Shown one piece after another: positions 52,360-62,080 of a stretch of 63,150 nt of DNA. A program made the translations under genes and the position numbers. Each line of letters opens with the position of its first letter. The stretch's first letter is position 1. Location: the NCBI GenBank assembly GCA_003612625.1, contig RAZJ01000015.1:1-63150 (forward strand), read 5' to 3'. The notes under the pieces were generated by a model. It did not search any database and was not told the DNA's origin. It saw only the letters and a list, made by a program, of their open reading frames with translations. This stretch comes from a bacterium 1XD42-1 (GTDB lineage Bacteria; Bacillota; Clostridia; Oscillospirales; Ruminococcaceae).

Positions 52360-53559
52360 TTATATGATATTGCTGATTTGTTCCAGAATGCCAGACAGCT
52401 TCGCCAAAGCGACTCCATAATTGGTAATCGGAACCCCTGCGGCAACGGCTTTTTCCAACCGGGAAAGGACATATTTCCGGTTAAACATACAAGCCCCGCA
52501 ATGAATGATTAAATCATATTGGGCCAGGTTTTCCGGAAAATCCGGCCCGGATACCATGTCAATTTGAAGCCCTTGCCCTGCTTTTTTACGAAGCAGGCGG
52601 GGAATTTTTTCCCGCCCAATATCTTCAGACAGGGGAGCATGGGTACAAGCTTCCGCAACCAGCACTTTAGAATGTTCTGTCAGCCGGTCAATGGCTTTTG
52701 CGCCTTCTAAAAAGGTATGGATATCCCCTTTATTCCGGGCCATTAAAATGGAAAAAGAAGTTAAACGGCTTTCAGAAGGCTTTTTTGCCCATACAAGGGG
52801 AAATACCTGGGAATCGGTAATGATCAGGTCAGGCGGCTCCTTGAAAGAAGCCAGCCCTTCCTCTAATTGATCAGCAGTAACACTGGTGACAATGCAGCCT
52901 TTATCCAATAAAGAACGGATTGTTTGAACCTGCGGCAGAATTAAACGGCCTTTTGGAGCCTGGATGTCCTGGGGCATTGCCAGTAATACAGAGTCGCCTT
53001 TTTTGGCTAACCCGTCGGTTAAATCGGGATTTTCCCAATCCGGCGGAATTGCCCGGCGCAGGGCTTCCAATAAAGCTTCCATGCCTTCCTTTTTTAATGC
53101 AGACACACAAACCGGTTTCGCATTAAATATTTTTTCAGCTTTTTCAGCCAGAAGATCGATACCATTATATAGATCTGTTTTATTGATAACAGGAATGATG
53201 GAACATTTTTTTTTGCGGAGGGCTTCACCCCATTGGGCCTCTAAAGTGAAATCTTCTGTACTGCAAACAATAACAGCAATATCTGTTTTTTCCATGGCAT
53301 CCTGTGTACGGGCAATCCGCAAAGTGCCTAATTCCCCTTCATCATCAAAGCCTGCGGTATCAATTAAGACACAAGGCCCGATACCGCTGATTTCCATAGA
53401 TTTATAAACCGGATCTGTTGTAGTGCCTGCTACGGGGGAAGTAACAGAAGTTTCATGACCGGTTAAAGCATTGATTAAAGTGGATTTCCCGGAATTCCGC
53501 CGTCCAAATATGGCAATATGCAAACGGTTTGCCCGGGGAGTTTCATTTAGGCTGTTCAC
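52360..53559 (-). CDS. hydF: [FeFe]-hydrogenase maturation GTPase HydF
   Basis: 399 residues, GTG start after AAGGGGGG. The N-terminal GTPase domain has GRRNSGKSTLINAL, VAGTTTDPVYK, DTAGFDDEG and NKTD. The C-terminal cluster domain has the Fe-S ligands Cys/His in EACTHAP and HCGAC. HydF is the scaffold that receives the 2Fe subcluster and passes it to hydrogenase HydA. Last gene of hydE-hydG-hydF, 15 bases after hydG. HydA itself is not in the window. Confidence 0.95.
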   Translation of the reverse strand: MNSLNETPRANRLHIAIFGRRNSGKSTLINALTGHETSVTSPVAGTTTDPVYKSMEISGIGPCVLIDTAGFDDEGELGTLRIARTQDAMEKTDIAVIVCSTEDFTLEAQWGEALRKKKCSIIPVINKTDLYNGIDLLAEKAEKIFNAKPVCVSALKKEGMEALLEALRRAIPPDWENPDLTDGLAKKGDSVLLAMPQDIQAPKGRLILPQVQTIRSLLDKGCIVTSVTADQLEEGLASFKEPPDLIITDSQVFPLVWAKKPSESRLTSFSILMARNKGDIHTFLEGAKAIDRLTEHSKVLVAEACTHAPLSEDIGREKIPRLLRKKAGQGLQIDMVSGPDFPENLAQYDLIIHCGACMFNRKYVLSRLEKAVAAGVPITNYGVALAKLSGILEQISNII

Positions 53560-53574
53560 AAAATATTACCCCCC

Positions 53575-55005
53575 TTAAAAACGGAAATCCCGTTTTCCTG
53601 TGGTTAGTTCCCCTAAATTAGCGACCACAATGGAACGTACTTTTTCATTGGGAATCAAAGGAATGGTTTCCTGGATAAGTTTTTCCCCTTTCGCCCGGGT
53701 ATCTGGAGAAGCATAATCTTCTAAATATTCTTTTAAAGTCATTAAAGCATTGGGCTGGCAGCAATTTGCAATCTGGCCCGTTTTTACCAGACGCATAAAG
53801 CGGTCACCAGTACGGCCTTCCCGATAGCAGGCTGTACAGAAGCTGGGAATATAACCAAGGGTTAATAACCAGTTTACCACTTCATCCAAACTCCGGCGGT
53901 CACTAATATCAAACTGGGCAGAATTTTCCTCTTCTTTTTCTTCCTCCACATAGCCGCCTACACTGGTACGGGAACCGCCGCTGATTTGGGAAATGCCTAA
54001 TTGCAAAACCTGTTCCCTTACTTTTGGGGATTCCCGGGTGGAAATGATCATGCCTGTATAAGGGACCGCAATCCGTAAAACTGCTACAATCCGTTCAAAA
54101 ACAGAATCCGGGACAGCATTGCTGTACTCTCCGGGATCAATATCATCTGCCGGGCAAATACGGGGGACACTGATGGTATGAGGCCCCACGCCATAGACAG
54201 CTTCCAAGTGTTCGGCGTGCATTAGAATCCCTACAAAATCATATTTATACAGGTTCAGCCCAAATAACACGCCGCAGCCTACATCATCAATGCCGCCCTC
54301 CATTGCCCGATCCATGGCTTCGGTATGATAGGCATAATCATGTTTTGGCCCGGTTGGATGGAGCTGTTCATAAGCTTTTTTGTGATAGGTTTCCTGGAAT
54401 AAAATATAAGTGCCAATGCCTGCTTCATGGAGCTTTCTGTAATTTTCTACTGTGGTTGCGGCAATATTCACATTGACCCGACGGATGGCCCCATTTTTAT
54501 GGTGGATTCCGTAAATGGTTTTGATGCTTTCTAAAACATATTCAATGGGATTGTGGACAGGATCTTCCCCGGTTTCTAAAGCCAGACGTTTATGCCCCAT
54601 ATCCTGTAATGCAATGACTTCCCGGACAATTTCTTCCTGAGATAATTTTTTACGGGCAATATGTTTATTTTTTAAATGGTAAGGGCAATAGGTACAGCCA
54701 TTCACACAATAATTGGAAAGATACAGCGGGGCAAACATGACAATACGGTTGCCATAGTTCCGCTGTTTGATTTGGATGGCTAAAGCTTTGATTTTTTCCC
54801 AATAAGCCGGATCGTCACATTCCAATAATACGGCGGCTTCCCGGTGGGATAAGCCTTTACAAGTGGCAGCTTTCTCCAATAAAGAATCGATCAAAGGAAA
54901 ATCATTTTTATGGGCTTCTGCGTAAGCTAATGTTTCCTGAATTTCTGTATCATCTATAAATTCTTCAGCAATTTTTGATTTTGGATTATACACTTTTTGA
55001 AACAC
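53575..55005 (-). CDS. hydG: [FeFe]-hydrogenase maturase HydG (tyrosine lyase, radical SAM)
   Basis: 476 residues, GTG start with GGAAAG upstream. The radical SAM motif CVNGCTYCPY binds the main [4Fe-4S] cluster. The C-terminal motif CTACYREG...CC (CX2CX22C) holds the auxiliary cluster. HydG cleaves tyrosine to give the CO and CN ligands of the H-cluster. Seventeen bases after hydE. Confidence 0.95.
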   Translation of the reverse strand: MFQKVYNPKSKIAEEFIDDTEIQETLAYAEAHKNDFPLIDSLLEKAATCKGLSHREAAVLLECDDPAYWEKIKALAIQIKQRNYGNRIVMFAPLYLSNYCVNGCTYCPYHLKNKHIARKKLSQEEIVREVIALQDMGHKRLALETGEDPVHNPIEYVLESIKTIYGIHHKNGAIRRVNVNIAATTVENYRKLHEAGIGTYILFQETYHKKAYEQLHPTGPKHDYAYHTEAMDRAMEGGIDDVGCGVLFGLNLYKYDFVGILMHAEHLEAVYGVGPHTISVPRICPADDIDPGEYSNAVPDSVFERIVAVLRIAVPYTGMIISTRESPKVREQVLQLGISQISGGSRTSVGGYVEEEKEEENSAQFDISDRRSLDEVVNWLLTLGYIPSFCTACYREGRTGDRFMRLVKTGQIANCCQPNALMTLKEYLEDYASPDTRAKGEKLIQETIPLIPNEKVRSIVVANLGELTTGKRDFRF

Positions 55006-55021
55006 TTCTTTCCATAAAAAG

Positions 55022-55987
55022 TTAAATAGGGATGCGCCCTAAGGCAAGAATTTGTTCTTCCAATAATGCCCTGTCTTTGGGAATATCGGTAGGCTCCAAA
55101 TGGGCCGGATAAATTTCATAAAGGGATTTATAAGGTTCCGGGGTTACTTTCCGCATGACAACATTGGCCCCGCAGGAAAAAACAGTTTCTTTTTCCCTGC
55201 CGTCCATCACGCCTAAAGCCGTAGTTGCCGGCAAATGGCAATGGGGCAGCAGGATACGGGCTAAAGCAACACAACGCTTTGTCAATTCCGGGCTGCCTGG
55301 AACAGCTTCCTTTAATGGTGTAGCCGGGTGGGGAATAAAAGGCCCAATTCCTGCCATATCACAATTTAATTTTTTTAACAGCAGTAAATCTTCCGCTAAG
55401 GTTTCCAAAGTCTGGCCGGGCAATCCCACCATAAAGCCGCTTCCGGTTTCAAATCCCAAAGCTTTTAATTCTTTTAAACAGATGATCCGGTCTGCTAAAG
55501 AACCTTCCGGATGGAGCCGGTTATATAATAGCGCATCGGCAGTTTCATGCTTGAGCAGGTAGCGGGAAGCACCAGCTTTTTTTAATGGCCCGTAAGCAGG
55601 CCGGATTTCCCCGCAGCTTACGGTAACTGCCATTCCCCAGGAAGCAATTTCTTTCACCAGCTCTGCCAGCAAATCGGTTTTAAAATAAGGATCTTCTCCG
55701 GATTGTAGAACCAGGGTTTGATAACCGGCTTTGTAAGCAGATCTTGCAGTCAGGAGGATTTCTTCCGGTTTCATGCGGTAACGGGAAACATTCTGATTGC
55801 GGCGGTTCAATCCGCAATACAAACAGCCCCTTTTACAGTGATTGGAAAATTCCAAAATAGCCCGGATATGCACCTGATTGCCTTTGGCTTCCCGGCGGAT
55901 CTGATCAGCCTGCTCATAAACAGGGGTAAAGTCCTCTAAAGCCAGCAGCCCAGCCAGATCCTCTTTGGTAAGGGACGCAAAATTCAT
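55022..55987 (-). CDS. hydE: [FeFe]-hydrogenase maturase HydE (radical SAM)
   Basis: 321 residues. Radical SAM motif CKRGCLYCGL, then KTDLLAELVKEI and the biotin-synthase-like GSGFMVGLPGQT. It contributes to making the dithiolate bridge of the H-cluster. Its ATG overlaps the stop of the small regulator gene (ATGA). Slightly shorter than typical HydE (about 345). Confidence 0.94.
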   Translation of the reverse strand: MNFASLTKEDLAGLLALEDFTPVYEQADQIRREAKGNQVHIRAILEFSNHCKRGCLYCGLNRRNQNVSRYRMKPEEILLTARSAYKAGYQTLVLQSGEDPYFKTDLLAELVKEIASWGMAVTVSCGEIRPAYGPLKKAGASRYLLKHETADALLYNRLHPEGSLADRIICLKELKALGFETGSGFMVGLPGQTLETLAEDLLLLKKLNCDMAGIGPFIPHPATPLKEAVPGSPELTKRCVALARILLPHCHLPATTALGVMDGREKETVFSCGANVVMRKVTPEPYKSLYEIYPAHLEPTDIPKDRALLEEQILALGRIPI

Positions 55988-56247
55988 CCATTTCCTCCCG
56001 TTTTAGAATAAATGGTTTTTACGCTTAATCCGGAAATCTGCCCCAGCTTCCCGGCCAGGGAACTGATTTTGCCTGCGGGGGCATCCATTGCAATGCTGAT
56101 AATGGAAAGGCCCTTTTCCCGGTATGGGATTCCCATACGGCCGATAATAAAATCACTGTAATCATGGAGAATATGGTTTAATTGTTCCGTTGCTTCCATG
56201 GCTTCTACAATGATCCCAATTAAAGCAATCCTTGTTTCATTTTCCAT
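55984..56247 (-). CDS. TM1266-family iron-only hydrogenase system putative regulator
   Basis: 87 residues from the ATG at 56247 (GGAAGGAG upstream). It is an ACT/NikR-C-like small protein: TRIALIGIIVEAMEATEQLN, DFIIGRMGIPYREKGLSIISIAMDAP, LSVKTIYSK. It is commonly the first gene of hydE/hydG clusters and is named a putative regulator on fold and context alone. Its leader contains a structured RNA (56271-56442). Confidence 0.86.
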   Translation of the reverse strand: MENETRIALIGIIVEAMEATEQLNHILHDYSDFIIGRMGIPYREKGLSIISIAMDAPAGKISSLAGKLGQISGLSVKTIYSKTGGNG

Positions 56248-56270
56248 AAAAAAACTCCTTCCGATCAATA

Positions 56271-56442
56271 AAAAAGCGCCCTGCGCCCAAATCATAAAAG
56301 GCGCAAAGCGCTTTGGAAAATATCCAAAGAAAAGCTTACCATTCCTATCCGGTCAGGGGAAGCCTTTCCGGGAAGGTCAGAAGCATATGCAATGCGCCTT
56401 TCTTCCCGGGAGAAAGAATTTCCCCCTCGAAGTTAGGCTCTA
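56271..56442 (-). ncRNA. Structured leader RNA of the hydEGF operon, with intrinsic terminator
   Basis: The likely transcript start is near 56442. The outer stem pairs 56425-56420 with 56361-56356, and the middle stem pairs 56409-56402 with 56375-56368 (8 perfect pairs), with an apical A-G rich stem. A hairpin at about 56329-56311 (CTTTGGA/TCCAAAG) overlaps the 5' side of a 14-pair terminator (56313-56300 with 56288-56274) followed by T-run. No known riboswitch consensus was recognised. Confidence 0.6.
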
Positions 56443-56448
56443 ATCCTA

Positions 56449-56477
56449 ATCATACCATAGGTATGGGAGAGATGCAA
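56449..56477 (-). promoter_or_regulatory. Promoter of the TM1266-hydEGF operon, with palindrome
   Basis: On the minus strand: TTGCAT (56477-56472), 17-base spacer, TATGAT (56454-56449). CATACC-ATA-GGTATG, a 15-base palindrome at 56451-56465, covers the -10 and spacer; it could be an operator. Confidence 0.65.
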
Positions 56478-56503
56478 GAGAGATGAGAGAGATAAAAAAG
56501 TTT

Positions 56504-58810
56504 TTAAAATTGGAAATCTTCCAATTTTTGCTGCAGGGGTACTGGCAGCTTGGATAAAGGAACCAGCACCGAACGGCAGGTGTTATGGTCTTTGCTGAAA
56601 AAAGTAACATTGATACAAGGTTCATCGGCCCGCCAGGTGGGAACGATCCCATTGGCTAAGGCTTTGATATCCTCGGGATCTTCAAAATAGGATTCCATGT
56701 TATAGTAATATCTTTCTTTTGCTTCCTGGGCAAACGCTTTTTTCAAGTTCTGATATACGATTTCTCCATTATCCGAAGTGCGGTTGATAAGAGTCACTAA
56801 ACTGTCATGGACGGTAAATCGTCTTTTGGATGTTCCGGTTCCGTCATCATAAAAAATATCATAATCATGGGAAGAATCAACTGCCGCCCCGATACATTCT
56901 TTCAAATCCGGCTCCCCTGGCAGCAGGCGCATTTCCCGCAGGACAGCAATGGTATTTGCCCCAGATACAGGCATATAAATTTCGCTTTCAGCATCATATA
57001 CACTGGCGTAACTGGGACCATATTCAATTACACTAACTGCCGCATCCTGATAATCCGGTTTCAGGCGAAGTGCTAAATGGGCCAGTACCGGCTGGGTGGG
57101 ATGGAGGAGAGAGGCTTCATCCTGTGCCAGCCAATCCGCCTGGACAGCTTCCAGCAAACGTTTATTATCTGCCGCTGATAAAGTCACTTCCTGCTGGTTC
57201 CAGCCCAAGGGATCGGCAATGACCCAGGTGCCGATATTATCAGGCTCGATCAGGAAAAAGGGATTGACCTGCCGTTGGAAGGATTCGTCAATTTCTAAAG
57301 GTATCAGCTTTTCCAGCACGCCGGAAGAAACCATATCATTATAATGCCGGTACATAGCAGAACCATTTTTCTTGTAAGTCAGCGACATTGTAGTATATGC
57401 AGGAATTTGGTTTTCACTGGCAAAGTCCTCATAAACCTTGTCTGGATTGCCTTTATGGGATTCAATAACAGCCTTTTGGTATTCAATCAGGGCATTCATG
57501 GTTTCCTGGGTAGTCAGCTCCGCGCTTCTATAAGAAAAATTCTGCCCCATGCCCTTATAAAAACCACTCCAATTCGTTTCCACGGATTTCAGGCTTTCTA
57601 ATTTCGGCACCCGGCTGGAATAGCCTAAGCCGCCTGTCACCATAATGACAGAAGCCAGGACAGCCACAGCCGCCATACAGGCGCCTTTGGGAATTTCTTT
57701 CCGGAGGGTTTTAAAGCCCCGGTTCAAAATAACGGCCAGAACAGCAAATACAACAAGCCCGCCAATAATTGCCCAGAGGAAATAAGCAAAGGTAGATTCA
57801 TTCATGGTGTAGTAAAATAACAGGCCGGTATAAATACTGCCGATTACAGTGCCGATTAACAGGATAACGGAAGGCAGGAAGCCTTTGGAGGTGGAGGTTT
57901 CAGCCATTTCACTGTGGCGGCTGCTGTACAGCTTCATGGCAAACAAAAGCAGTACAATGGCTAAAACAAAGTAAAGGATCATGGTAATATTACTGCCGGG
58001 GAAATATTTAGAAAAGATTGCATTATCCCCCATGCCAGTGCCAAACCGGTAGGAATCATAATAATAACCGAAACGGTCAATGGGAAACAGGACTGGGGAA
58101 AGCCACAAGCACAAATGTCCAAAAAAAGGCGGCGTGTAAAAACCATATAAGAAGGATTCCCCTAAAACAAAAACTGTTGCTAAAAGGATAGGGCATGTGA
58201 AAAACAGCACGCCGGAAAATAAGAAGGTATCAAAAACCGATCCGACCCGTACACAGACACAGGTTGTAATGCTGTAAATCAATGCGGCACAAGCCAGCCA
58301 GCACAGCATATCCAAAAGCTGGTAGCCAATGGGGGCAGCTCCGCCAAATTTGATGGCAGCGGCAGCGGCTACAATGATATTGGAAACCACCAAAGGCACT
58401 GTAATAATAGTCATAGCCACAGCGGCATTGATTACCAGCAGGGTTTCCCGGCGCACAGGCAGGGAATGATAAACATCAGCGGCTTTTTTGGAGTGCATGT
58501 AGCTGTTGAGCATCAGTGCCAGCACAAATGGCAGCAGCAAAAACAACATGGTAAATAAAACCATAGACATTTCCGTAAAATTTCGGCCCAACCCATATAA
58601 ACGGTAATTGCTGAAAGGGTCCGGCGCTTCCGGAAGGTAGGCATAGGAAGCTTCCGGAATCCTTTTAAATGCTTCCATTAAATACTGGACCGGGTAAAGC
58701 AAAAAGATTAACAAAGAAGCCAATCCAAAATATCCGGCATTCTGCCGCAGGGTAAAACGGTAGAGCTGCGGAAAGCGGCCCTCTTTAGAAAAGAATGTTG
58801 TTATAGTCAT
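56504..58810 (-). CDS. ABC transporter permease, large two-domain type
   Basis: 768 residues from the ATG at 58810, which lies inside the ATPase 3' end (26-base overlap; GGAGGCGGTGG upstream). About seven membrane helices in the first 330 residues (YHSLPVRRETLLVINAAVA is typical of ABC-2 permeases of lantibiotic/YtrB type), then a helix near 335-440, and a large extracellular domain of about 330 residues to the C-terminus. Probably exports or senses a membrane-active compound. Third gene of the GntR-ATPase-permease operon. Confidence 0.85.
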   Translation of the reverse strand: MTITTFFSKEGRFPQLYRFTLRQNAGYFGLASLLIFLLYPVQYLMEAFKRIPEASYAYLPEAPDPFSNYRLYGLGRNFTEMSMVLFTMLFLLLPFVLALMLNSYMHSKKAADVYHSLPVRRETLLVINAAVAMTIITVPLVVSNIIVAAAAAIKFGGAAPIGYQLLDMLCWLACAALIYSITTCVCVRVGSVFDTFLFSGVLFFTCPILLATVFVLGESFLYGFYTPPFFGHLCLWLSPVLFPIDRFGYYYDSYRFGTGMGDNAIFSKYFPGSNITMILYFVLAIVLLLFAMKLYSSRHSEMAETSTSKGFLPSVILLIGTVIGSIYTGLLFYYTMNESTFAYFLWAIIGGLVVFAVLAVILNRGFKTLRKEIPKGACMAAVAVLASVIMVTGGLGYSSRVPKLESLKSVETNWSGFYKGMGQNFSYRSAELTTQETMNALIEYQKAVIESHKGNPDKVYEDFASENQIPAYTTMSLTYKKNGSAMYRHYNDMVSSGVLEKLIPLEIDESFQRQVNPFFLIEPDNIGTWVIADPLGWNQQEVTLSAADNKRLLEAVQADWLAQDEASLLHPTQPVLAHLALRLKPDYQDAAVSVIEYGPSYASVYDAESEIYMPVSGANTIAVLREMRLLPGEPDLKECIGAAVDSSHDYDIFYDDGTGTSKRRFTVHDSLVTLINRTSDNGEIVYQNLKKAFAQEAKERYYYNMESYFEDPEDIKALANGIVPTWRADEPCINVTFFSKDHNTCRSVLVPLSKLPVPLQQKLEDFQF

Positions 58811-59684
58811 ATCCCACCGCCTCCATTTCATGAACAAATACTTCTTCCAAGGTTAAAGGTACCCCTTCTGCAAAGACAGCGCCTTTTTGCAAAAGGAAAT
58901 GGCTGGCATCTTCCGCATTGCCCCGGACAATGAGATTCAATAAACTTCCGGTACGGGTGAGCTGCATAATATCCAGTTCTTTTAGCTGGCTGTCCTCAAT
59001 CCCTGCCGGGAATGCAGCATGGACTTTGCAGAAGCCTAATTTTAATTCATCAATTTCCCGCTGGAATAAAATTTTCCCCTGGTGCAGCAGGCCCACCTGA
59101 TCGCATAAATCCTCCAGTTCCCGCAGGTTGTGGCTTGTAATCACAACGGTCATTTCCCGTTCGGAAATTTCATCACTCAGTAATTTCCTGACAGCGCTGC
59201 GGATAACCGGGTCTAATCCGTCAAAAGCTTCATCTAACAGCAATAAATCCGGGCAGCAGGATAATCCTAATAAAAGGGCAGCCTGGCGCTTCATGCCTTT
59301 TGAAAAAGTGGAAAGCTTTTTCTTTGGATCCAATGGGAAAATGGTGCAGAGCTTGCCATATATTTCCCGGGAAAAGGAAGGATAAGCGCGCTGGTAAAAA
59401 CAGGCCATATCTTCCATAGAGCTTTGCGGCAGAAAATATAAATCATCTGCTAAGAAAAAAATACGCTGCTTAATAGCTGTATTTTCAAAAACCGACTGTC
59501 CGTCCACAGCTAATGTGCCCCCGTCCGGCTGATAAACGCCGGCCACCAAACGCAAAAAAGTGGATTTTCCGGAACCATTGGAACCGACTAACCCATAAAC
59601 AGAGCCTTTTGGAATGGAGGCTGTCAATGCGGCTAACGCTGTAAAATCTCCAAAACGTTTTACTAAAGCGTTTGTTTCAATCAT
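58785..59684 (-). CDS. ABC transporter ATPase
   Basis: 299 residues from the ATG at 59684, just after the GntR stop. Walker A GSNGSGKST, signature FSKGMKRQA and Walker B LLLLDEAFDGLDP. No second domain. It is of the drug/peptide export (YtrB/BcrA) type. Overlaps the permease start. Confidence 0.93.
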   Translation of the reverse strand: MIETNALVKRFGDFTALAALTASIPKGSVYGLVGSNGSGKSTFLRLVAGVYQPDGGTLAVDGQSVFENTAIKQRIFFLADDLYFLPQSSMEDMACFYQRAYPSFSREIYGKLCTIFPLDPKKKLSTFSKGMKRQAALLLGLSCCPDLLLLDEAFDGLDPVIRSAVRKLLSDEISEREMTVVITSHNLRELEDLCDQVGLLHQGKILFQREIDELKLGFCKVHAAFPAGIEDSQLKELDIMQLTRTGSLLNLIVRGNAEDASHFLLQKGAVFAEGVPLTLEEVFVHEMEAVGYDYNNILF

Positions 59685-59685
59685 G

Positions 59686-60051
59686 TTATTCCTCCCCATA
59701 TATTTCCCCGGCCAGGCGGTCTACATCAGCCCGCACCAGACCGGCACGTTTGCCATCTTCCATTGCTTCCCGCAATGCCTGGCAGCTGCGGGAACGGATC
59801 ATTTCCCCAGCACATTCTCCTGGGGAAATGAAACTGCCTTTTCCGGCGACGGAATAAATAATTTTACGGCGTTCCAATTCCTGGTAGGCTTTTTGTATGG
59901 TGTTGGGATTTACCCCCAGATCCCTGGCTAAGGCCCGGACAGATGGAAGCTGGTCTTCTGCTTTCAAGGCCCCCAGAAGGATCAGTTCTGACAATTTCAA
60001 GACAAGCTGTTCATAAATTGGCTGACGGCTTTGAAAATCTAATTGTATCAC
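59686..60051 (-). CDS. GntR-family regulator, YtrA subfamily
   Basis: 121 residues, GTG start after GAGGTG. Short winged-helix protein: PIYEQLVLKLSELILLGAL, LPSVRALARDLGVNPNTIQKAYQELE and GKGSFI. No large effector domain. YtrA-type regulators usually repress the ABC genes they precede, as is the case here. A promoter candidate is at 60094-60122 (TTTAAC, 17 bases, TACAAT on the minus strand). Confidence 0.92.
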   Translation of the reverse strand: MIQLDFQSRQPIYEQLVLKLSELILLGALKAEDQLPSVRALARDLGVNPNTIQKAYQELERRKIIYSVAGKGSFISPGECAGEMIRSRSCQALREAMEDGKRAGLVRADVDRLAGEIYGEE

Positions 60052-60188
60052 ATGTTCACCTCATTCCCAAGAATATGTTCTTTTTGTGTTCCTATTGTAT
60101 TAGTGTGATTGGTACAGTTAAATAGTAACATATCATTTCTGTAAAATCAAGGGGTTTTTTAACCTTTTATGAATTTTTCCTATTTGAT

Positions 60189-60216
60189 TTGACACCGTTA
60201 AAAATAATGATATACT
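60189..60216 (+). promoter_or_regulatory. Promoter of pyruvate kinase gene
   Basis: TTGACA (60189-60194), 16-base spacer, TATACT (60211-60216), about 40 bases before the start. Confidence 0.75.
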
Positions 60217-60256
60217 CAAAGTGTACTGATTATTTCAAATATTTTGGGGGGAAACT

Positions 60257-62011
60257 ATGCGAAAAACGAAAATCGTCTGTACCCTTGGCCCTGCCAGCAG
60301 CAGCGAGGAGAAAATACGTGAACTGATTGAAGCCGGCATGAATGTAGCCCGTTTCAATTTTTCCCATGGCTCCCACGAAAGCCATTTGCAGACTTTTGGC
60401 ATTGTAGACCGTCTTCGCCGGGAAATGAAAGCTCCGATTGCCACTTTGCTGGATACAAAAGGCCCTGAAATCCGTTTGGGCCTATTTCAGGGCGGCTCTG
60501 CGGAACTGCACCAGGGGGATCGTTTCACTTTAACCAGTGAAGAATGTATGGGGGATGCAACAAAAGTCCAAATTTCTTTCCCCGGGCTTTGCCAGGATGT
60601 GAAGCGTGGTGACAAAATACTGCTGAATGACGGGGCAATTTCTTTGCAGGTTTTGGAAACAGATGAAATTTCCATTGTCTGCGAAGTGGAAAATGGCGGT
60701 ATTATTTCGGACCGCAAAGGGGTCAATGTACCTGGCGTCCATCTTTCCATGCCTTATGTCAGCGAAAAAGACCGGGCTGATATTTTATTTGGCGCCCAGA
60801 CAGGCTTTGATTTCATTGCGGCTTCTTTTGCACGCTGTGCCGAAGATATTTTACAAATCCGGTCCTTATTGGAACGGGAAAAAGCTTCCCATATCCGTAT
60901 CATTGCCAAGATCGAAAATGCGGAAGGCGTTGCCAATATTGACGAAATCCTGCGGGTTTCTGACGGGATCATGGTAGCCCGCGGCGACATGGGGGTAGAA
61001 GTCCCTTATGAAGATGTACCGGTTTATCAGAAACTGCTGATCCGGCGCTGCTACAACACAGGGAAAATGGTCATTACAGCAACCCAGATGCTGGAAAGCA
61101 TGATTCAAAATCCCCGCCCCACCCGGGCAGAAACGGCTGACATAGCTAATGCAATTTATGACGGCACCAGCGCAGTGATGCTTTCCGGAGAAACGGCTGC
61201 GGGAAAATATCCGGTAGAAGCGGTACGTACTATGGCTCAAATTGCAGAACGGGCAGAACAGGCAATTAACTATAAAAAACGGTTCTTTTCCCGGGAAGCT
61301 GGCAGCCTGCCTGACGTTACCAATGCCATTTCCCATGCAGCCTGTACCACAGCTTATGATTTAGGGGCAGCGGCGATTATTACAGTTACCTGGTCCGGCA
61401 CAACAGCCCGGATGCTTTCCAAATACCGCCCGGATATTCCCATTGCGGCCTGTACTCATTTGGAATCTACCTATTATCAGTTAGCATTGTCCTGGGGCGT
61501 CATTCCCCTGCTGGCAGATGTGAAACATGATACGGATGAATTATTTGCCCATGCAGTAGAACGGACCTGCCAGGCAGGTTTGTGCCGTGACGGAAATCTG
61601 GTCGTCATTACAGCCGGCGTTCCTATGGGCGTCAATGGCACCACCAATACGTTAAAAGTCCATGTAGTCGGTGATATTTTAGTCAGCGGCCAGGGTGTCA
61701 ATGATAAATGTGCTCTTGGCAGGGTATGTGCTGCCGCTACGGAAGAAGATGCTTTGCGTAATTTCCAGGATGGTGATGTTCTGGTCATTCCGGAAACTTC
61801 TAATGCTTTGCTTCCCATTATGAAAAAAGCTTCCGCTATTGTTACGGAACGGGGCGGATTAAATTCCCATGCTGCTATCGTAGGTTTGGCCTTGGACATT
61901 CCTGTTATTGTATTTGCAGAAAACGCTTCCCAGATTTTAAAATCTTCCACCTATGTACGGGTAGACGCTGCTGCGGGTATTGTCGGGAATGGCCAGAAAA
62001 GCCATGAATAA
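60257..62011 (+). CDS. pyk: Pyruvate kinase with C-terminal PEP-utiliser domain
   Basis: 584 residues; ATG after TTGGGGGG. TIM-barrel MRKTKIVCTLGPASSS, NVARFNFSHGSH, metal site IIAKIENAEGVAN, MVARGDMGVEVP, TATQMLESM and the C-terminal alpha/beta domain. Residues about 505-580 add an extra phosphohistidine-type domain (TERGGLNSHAAIVGLALDIP), as in Bacillus-type enzymes. Makes ATP and pyruvate from PEP in glycolysis. Confidence 0.96.
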   Translation: MRKTKIVCTLGPASSSEEKIRELIEAGMNVARFNFSHGSHESHLQTFGIVDRLRREMKAPIATLLDTKGPEIRLGLFQGGSAELHQGDRFTLTSEECMGDATKVQISFPGLCQDVKRGDKILLNDGAISLQVLETDEISIVCEVENGGIISDRKGVNVPGVHLSMPYVSEKDRADILFGAQTGFDFIAASFARCAEDILQIRSLLEREKASHIRIIAKIENAEGVANIDEILRVSDGIMVARGDMGVEVPYEDVPVYQKLLIRRCYNTGKMVITATQMLESMIQNPRPTRAETADIANAIYDGTSAVMLSGETAAGKYPVEAVRTMAQIAERAEQAINYKKRFFSREAGSLPDVTNAISHAACTTAYDLGAAAIITVTWSGTTARMLSKYRPDIPIAACTHLESTYYQLALSWGVIPLLADVKHDTDELFAHAVERTCQAGLCRDGNLVVITAGVPMGVNGTTNTLKVHVVGDILVSGQGVNDKCALGRVCAAATEEDALRNFQDGDVLVIPETSNALLPIMKKASAIVTERGGLNSHAAIVGLALDIPVIVFAENASQILKSSTYVRVDAAAGIVGNGQKSHE

Positions 62012-62080
62012 ATTTATTATTATAATGTTGCCAGACTGCTTTTGAAGCAGTTCTGGAGAAAGGTAAGGAGTAGAATACCA

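Noticed and set aside
56330-56435. Known riboswitch (TPP, Moco, FMN) upstream of the hydrogenase maturation genes
   Set aside because: Core motifs of these classes were compared from memory and do not match; left as unassigned structure.
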